Source of the DNA: an uncultured Eubacteriales bacterium
Lineage (GTDB): Bacteria > Bacillota > Clostridia > Oscillospirales > Acutalibacteraceae
Reading direction: 5' to 3'
Length of the DNA stretch: 8,017 nucleotides
NCBI GenBank assembly: GCA_900316925.1
Contig: ONEU01000008.1
Coordinates: forward strand, 1-8,017
Notes under the pieces: model-generated
The model's input: the letters and a program-made list of their open reading frames with translations, nothing else
Told to the model about the DNA's origin: nothing
Database searches by the model: none
Part shown: piece after piece, positions 5,124 to 8,017 of the stretch
How the letters are laid out: each line of letters begins with the position of its first letter
How positions within the stretch are numbered: the stretch's first letter is position 1
Translations under genes and position numbers: made by a program

Positions 5124-6625
5124 ATATCAAGGAAGCGAAGGAGCAGATCAGGAATGCCATGACAGCCTATTTCACCAAGGACGGGAACGGTGAATACATT
5201 GTACCGATCGAGAAACAGCGGCCGGTGTTTCTGATGGGACCGCCCGGAGTGGGAAAAACAGCGATCATGGAACAGATTGCAGCGGAGATGGGCGTCGGAC
5301 TGCTGTCCTACTCCATGACCCACCACACAAGGCAGAGTGCCCTGGGACTGCCGTTCATTCAGCACAAAAGCTACAAGGGCATGGAATACGATATTTCGGA
5401 GTACACCATGAGTGAGATCATCGCGTCGGTGTATGGCATGATGGAGGAAACGGGTGTTGAGGAGGGGATTCTCTTCCTCGACGAGATCAACTGCGTTTCG
5501 GAGACATTAGCGCCGGTGATGCTGCAGTTTTTGCAGTACAAGGTATTCGGCAGGCACCGTGTACCCAACGGCTGGATGGTTGTTACGGCAGGCAATCCGC
5601 CGGAGTATAACCATTCCGTCCGGGAGTTTGACATTGTGACATGGGACAGACTCAAGCGCATTGATGTCGAGCCGGACTTCAACACATGGAAGGAATATGC
5701 CTATGAACGGTTCGTCCACCCATCCATCCTGACGTATCTGGAAATCAAAAAAGACGACTTCTACAAGGTGGAGAGCACAGTTGACGGCAAGACCTTCATC
5801 ACGGCACGAGGCTGGGATGACCTGAGCCAGATGATCAGACTCTATGAACAGCACCACCTCCCCGTAGACGAAAAACTGATCTCCCAGTATATCCAGAACC
5901 CGAAAATTTCCCGCAGTTTTGCGCAGTATTACGACCTGTTCAACAAGTACAAGAGTGACTATCAGGTGGAGCGGATCCTTGACGGCACTGCCGGAGATGC
6001 GATTATCTTCCGGGCGAGAGACGCCGGATTTGATGAGCGTCTGTCCCTGATCGGACTGCTGCTGGATGCTGTCAGTGCATCCGCCAGGGACTGCAACGAT
6101 GCCGAAACGGTCCTCAGAGACATTATCGAACACATGAAGGTATTCAAAACGATGCTGTTCTCCCCGTCGGATGTTCCTCAGCGTAAGATGGAGGAACGGA
6201 TCACGATACAAAACGAAAAGATCAACAGTATGCAGAAATCCGGCAGCGCTTCCCCTGACAGGATCAAGCAGATGAAAACAGTCAGAAATATCCTGCAGGA
6301 ATACAGCAAACTGATTACCGGCGCTGATCCCGATCAGGCACTCGCCGCAATCAAAAAGGATTTCAACGCCAGACGCGATACCCTCAACAAAGCCATCAAA
6401 GCAACGCAGGTACAGCTCACCAATTTGTTCTTGTTCTTGGAGAAAGCCTTTGACGAGGGGCAGGAAATGCTGATCGTTGTCACCGAACTGACCTCCAACA
6501 CCCATACCGCCAGATTCATCGGCCGGTACGGCGGAGAAGAATACTTCCGTCACCACAAGGAACTGTTATTCTATGAGCGTCAGAAGGAGCTGATCTCCCG
6601 GATCGAAGAGTTGGAGGATCTCTGA
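5120..6625 (+). CDS. MoxR-family AAA+ ATPase
   Basis: This is a 501-residue cytoplasmic protein. The AAA+ core shows Walker A G40-PPGVGKT47, Walker B ILFLDE (117-122), sensor-1 TAGNPPEYN with Asn159, and the following W-D-R-L-K-R (175-180) where MoxR proteins carry arginine-finger-type residues; all key ATPase positions are present. The lid region follows to about 290. Roughly residues 300-501 form a long helical extension with coiled-coil character (about 355-430, 440-500), which is longer than in minimal MoxR proteins of about 320 residues and probably mediates partner contact or oligomer stability. ATG 5120 overlaps the VWA stop (ATGA) and has GAGGAG at 5109-5114; an in-frame reading from 5081 lies within the VWA gene and lacks support. 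It hydrolyses ATP to remodel a target together with the VWA protein. A strong terminator at 6671-6714 ends the operon. Confidence 0.95.
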   Translation: MNIKEAKEQIRNAMTAYFTKDGNGEYIVPIEKQRPVFLMGPPGVGKTAIMEQIAAEMGVGLLSYSMTHHTRQSALGLPFIQHKSYKGMEYDISEYTMSEIIASVYGMMEETGVEEGILFLDEINCVSETLAPVMLQFLQYKVFGRHRVPNGWMVVTAGNPPEYNHSVREFDIVTWDRLKRIDVEPDFNTWKEYAYERFVHPSILTYLEIKKDDFYKVESTVDGKTFITARGWDDLSQMIRLYEQHHLPVDEKLISQYIQNPKISRSFAQYYDLFNKYKSDYQVERILDGTAGDAIIFRARDAGFDERLSLIGLLLDAVSASARDCNDAETVLRDIIEHMKVFKTMLFSPSDVPQRKMEERITIQNEKINSMQKSGSASPDRIKQMKTVRNILQEYSKLITGADPDQALAAIKKDFNARRDTLNKAIKATQVQLTNLFLFLEKAFDEGQEMLIVVTELTSNTHTARFIGRYGGEEYFRHHKELLFYERQKELISRIEELEDL

Positions 6626-6670
6626 CGGTCATCCCTCGTGCCATGCACCCTTCCGAAACAAATTCTATAC

Positions 6671-6714
6671 AAAAAATATCCGGACGATGATCGGTCGTCC
6701 GGATATATTTTTTG
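6671..6714. terminator. Bidirectional terminator between MoxR gene and lipoprotein gene
   Basis: ATATCCGGACGA (6676-6687) pairs exactly with TCGTCCGGATAT (6695-6706) around a 7-base loop. An A-run (6671-6676) precedes it and a T-run (6708-6713) follows. It lies 45 bases after the MoxR stop and about 63 bases beyond the minus-strand lipoprotein stop, so it can end both convergent transcripts. The rest of 6626-6776 holds no gene. Confidence 0.9.
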
Positions 6715-6776
6715 TTCAATATGCTTTTGAGCTGGAAAGTCGGCTGATAGCGTTCTTTCCGGAATCGTGCAGCTCC

Positions 6777-7184
6777 CTATGACTCGTTCCTGACCTTCTG
6801 ATAAAACGTATCAGAGCCAAAGGAATCCTTGATATTGAGACTGTCACCTTCGAGAACGTAATCCAGCGTGACTGGCGAATAGCCTTCTTCCAGATAGCGG
6901 AAGGTGATCTTCCCGTTATCGGTCGAATATGTCAGCTTCAGAATCTTTCCGGCCATATCATATTGTCCGGTGCTGTCGGAACGGAAGGTATAGACATAAT
7001 TCGGCCTGTTTGCGGACCGCCATTGTCCGACGAGCGGATTGTCAGAAACACCGCTTTCCGATAAATGGGAAGATGTACTGCTTTCCCCTGTCTCCGTGTT
7101 GTTCTGACTGCATCCTGCAAAAGCTGTGACGACGGCGATCATGGATATGACAGCAAGTGATTTTCTGATGAAAGAATCCTTCAT
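6777..7184 (-). CDS. Small lipoprotein with DUF5640-like domain
   Basis: This 135-residue precursor starts MKDSFIRKSLAVISMIAVV and has a lipobox ending A-F-A-G-C with Cys25 as the lipidation site. A Ser/Thr/Glu-rich linker follows (about 26-48), then a globular beta domain beginning NPLVGQWRS. The domain reads YVYTFRSDSTGQYDM, LKLTYSTDNGKITFRYL, TLDYVLEGDSLNIKDSFGSD and FYQKV. This W-then-repeated-strand layout matches the lipocalin-like DUF5640 domains common in clostridial lipoproteins. The mature protein would be anchored on the outer face of the membrane. Function is unknown; small-ligand or envelope-stress roles are guesses. ATG 7184 has AGAGG at 7192-7196 with 7-base spacing. I find no good promoter in the 81 bases upstream, so it is probably transcribed with the gene ending at 7266, through the hairpin at 7230-7258. 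Confidence 0.82.
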   Translation of the reverse strand: MKDSFIRKSLAVISMIAVVTAFAGCSQNNTETGESSTSSHLSESGVSDNPLVGQWRSANRPNYVYTFRSDSTGQYDMAGKILKLTYSTDNGKITFRYLEEGYSPVTLDYVLEGDSLNIKDSFGSDTFYQKVRNES

Positions 7185-7229
7185 TTTGGTACCTCTTTCC
7201 GGATAGTTTGGCAGACTGATGAACAGCAG

Positions 7230-7258
7230 AGCAGCCCCGGATACTCTCCGGGACTGCT
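7230..7258 (-). terminator. Intercistronic hairpin without a U-tract (possible weak terminator)
   Basis: Bases 7230-7241 pair with 7247-7258 over 12 positions around a 5-base loop. In the minus-strand transcript the only imperfection is a U-G wobble; in the plus-strand transcript it would be a C-A mismatch, which fits selection for the minus RNA. No U-run follows on the minus strand. It lies just after the stop at 7266 and before the lipoprotein start, so it may attenuate readthrough or protect the upstream 3' end. Confidence 0.5.
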
Positions 7259-7265
7259 TGGTGCA

Positions 7266-8017
7266 TCAGGAATGAGTCAGCTGAGCAGTATACACCACCG
7301 TGTCATTATTCGTTTTGACAACTGTGTCGATGGAACCTGCAAGTCCACCGCTCGCAATCGGATCACCGTTTTCACCTATCCAAGTGTTATTGAAAGAGTA
7401 ATGACTGTGTGTTTCGATGATCTGAAGCGGTGCATGATCTGCCGGCAGGTTCTTGATGATGTTTTCGACATCTTCGGCAGTCACCTCAACCCCGTTATGC
7501 TTTCTCGAAGTAATCTGACGGTTGGAGTTTTCATCCTCTGCCACAGTGAAGGTAAACACATACTGTGACGTTACACCGTTTTCGGAATACTCATCCGCAT
7601 AATAGGAGAGGTTATCCACATCCGCATGGAAAATAACCGTCTTTTCATAGAGCATCTTATCCTTGGTTTTTCCATCAAACGTGATATCGAAGGTTCCGCT
7701 GATACCGTTCCCGTAGGTTGCTTTCAGGCGATAAACACCGTCTGCAAAGTATGCGGGATTGTCAATCACGATCTGATTATTATCAGTATCATCTGTAATC
7801 GCAAACCGTTCATCATCATAATCGGACTGCTTGACATACGCAAAGCGGAGGGAATTCTTTTGCACTGCTGTCAACGCATCAGAAAGCGTACCATCGCTCT
7901 TGACGAATCTCACTGTCAGGTCACCCTTAGCGATCTCAGCACTATCATCCGTAACAGGAACCTTTTGGTTATACTCCACACGGAGAGCCTTATAGCCCTT
8001 AAAGAAGTTCACTTCCC
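7266..8017 (-). CDS. C-terminal part of an unrecognised, probably extracellular beta-rich protein; 5' end outside window
   Basis: The frame is open to the right edge (codons continue upstream of the GTG at 8012), so about 250 C-terminal residues are visible and the start is missing. I do not recognise the family. The sequence is acidic, rich in Asp, Asn, Thr and Tyr, almost free of Cys, and alternates strands and turns: KALRVEYNQKVPVTDD, GDLTVRFVKSDG, FADGVYRLKATYGNGISGTF, KTVIFHADVDNLSYY, SQYVFTFTVAEDENS, ending TVVYTAQLTHS. That is typical of tandem Ig-like or pilin/adhesin-like surface domains. There is no sorting motif, membrane helix or dockerin at the visible C-terminus, so any anchoring must be N-terminal or absent. 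The stop is TGA at 7268-7266. The lipoprotein gene follows 81 bases later on the same strand. Protein status is fairly secure; extracellular location is inferred. Confidence 0.68.
   Translation of the reverse strand, partial: EVNFFKGYKALRVEYNQKVPVTDDSAEIAKGDLTVRFVKSDGTLSDALTAVQKNSLRFAYVKQSDYDDERFAITDDTDNNQIVIDNPAYFADGVYRLKATYGNGISGTFDITFDGKTKDKMLYEKTVIFHADVDNLSYYADEYSENGVTSQYVFTFTVAEDENSNRQITSRKHNGVEVTAEDVENIIKNLPADHAPLQIIETHSHYSFNNTWIGENGDPIASGGLAGSIDTVVKTNNDTVVYTAQLTHS

Noticed and set aside
5507..6556. A 349-codon open frame on the minus strand opposite the MoxR gene
   Set aside because: The plus-strand frame holds intact Walker A, Walker B and sensor-1 motifs. The minus-strand translation shows no recognisable domain and no well-placed ribosome binding site, and is a codon-bias shadow.
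6729..6775. A weak nested hairpin (GAGCT / AGCTC outside, GGAAAG / CTTTCC inside) just after the lipoprotein stop
   Set aside because: The stems are only 5-6 bp with large loops and no U-run on either strand. The terminator at 6671-6714 explains transcript ends better.

Overview
The window looks like chromosomal DNA of a Gram-positive gut-type Clostridium relative, most likely an Oscillospiraceae / Ruminococcus-like bacterium. The evidence is strong AGGAGG-type ribosome binding sites, TTGxxx-17-TATAAT-type promoters, U-tract terminators, a BspA-type leucine-rich-repeat protein, a triple-tyrosine-like repeat protein and a DUF5640-like lipoprotein. The genus is inferred from overall style, not from a marker gene. 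I see no rRNA, tRNA, insertion sequence, CRISPR array or phage gene.

Layout, left to right. (1) 1-446 (+): the 3' end of a repeat-rich, probably secreted protein. It is followed by a strong hairpin (467-503) and a small two-helix membrane protein of the DUF3592 type (526-990). A perfect 18-bp bidirectional terminator (1019-1070) closes this unit. (2) 1135-1732 (-): a two-gene operon of a pyridoxamine-5'-phosphate-oxidase-like flavin-binding protein and a 60-residue winged-helix protein, with its own promoter at 1854-1882. It converges on the same terminator. (3) 1930-6625: the most interesting part. A cytoplasmic leucine-rich-repeat protein (-) is transcribed divergently from a tight two-gene operon (+). 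That operon encodes a DUF2201-type protein (degenerate metallopeptidase domain plus VWA domain with intact MIDAS) and a MoxR-family AAA+ ATPase, with overlapping stop and start codons. Two convincing sigma-A promoters face outward from the shared 218-bp gap, and a 10-bp direct repeat with 19-bp period lies between them. A bidirectional terminator (6671-6714) follows the ATPase gene. (4) 6777-8017 (-): a small lipoprotein gene downstream of the 3' part of an unrecognised, probably extracellular protein that runs off the right edge.

How the genes may work together: MoxR ATPases act with VWA partners as chaperone-like machines that remodel or activate specific targets (RavA-ViaA, CbbQ-CbbO and NorQ-NorD are known pairs). 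Here the ATPase and VWA protein are almost certainly partners. The adjacent leucine-rich-repeat protein has no signal peptide and carries a helical C-terminal tail, so it may be the substrate-recognition or client component. That third role is inference from position and architecture only.
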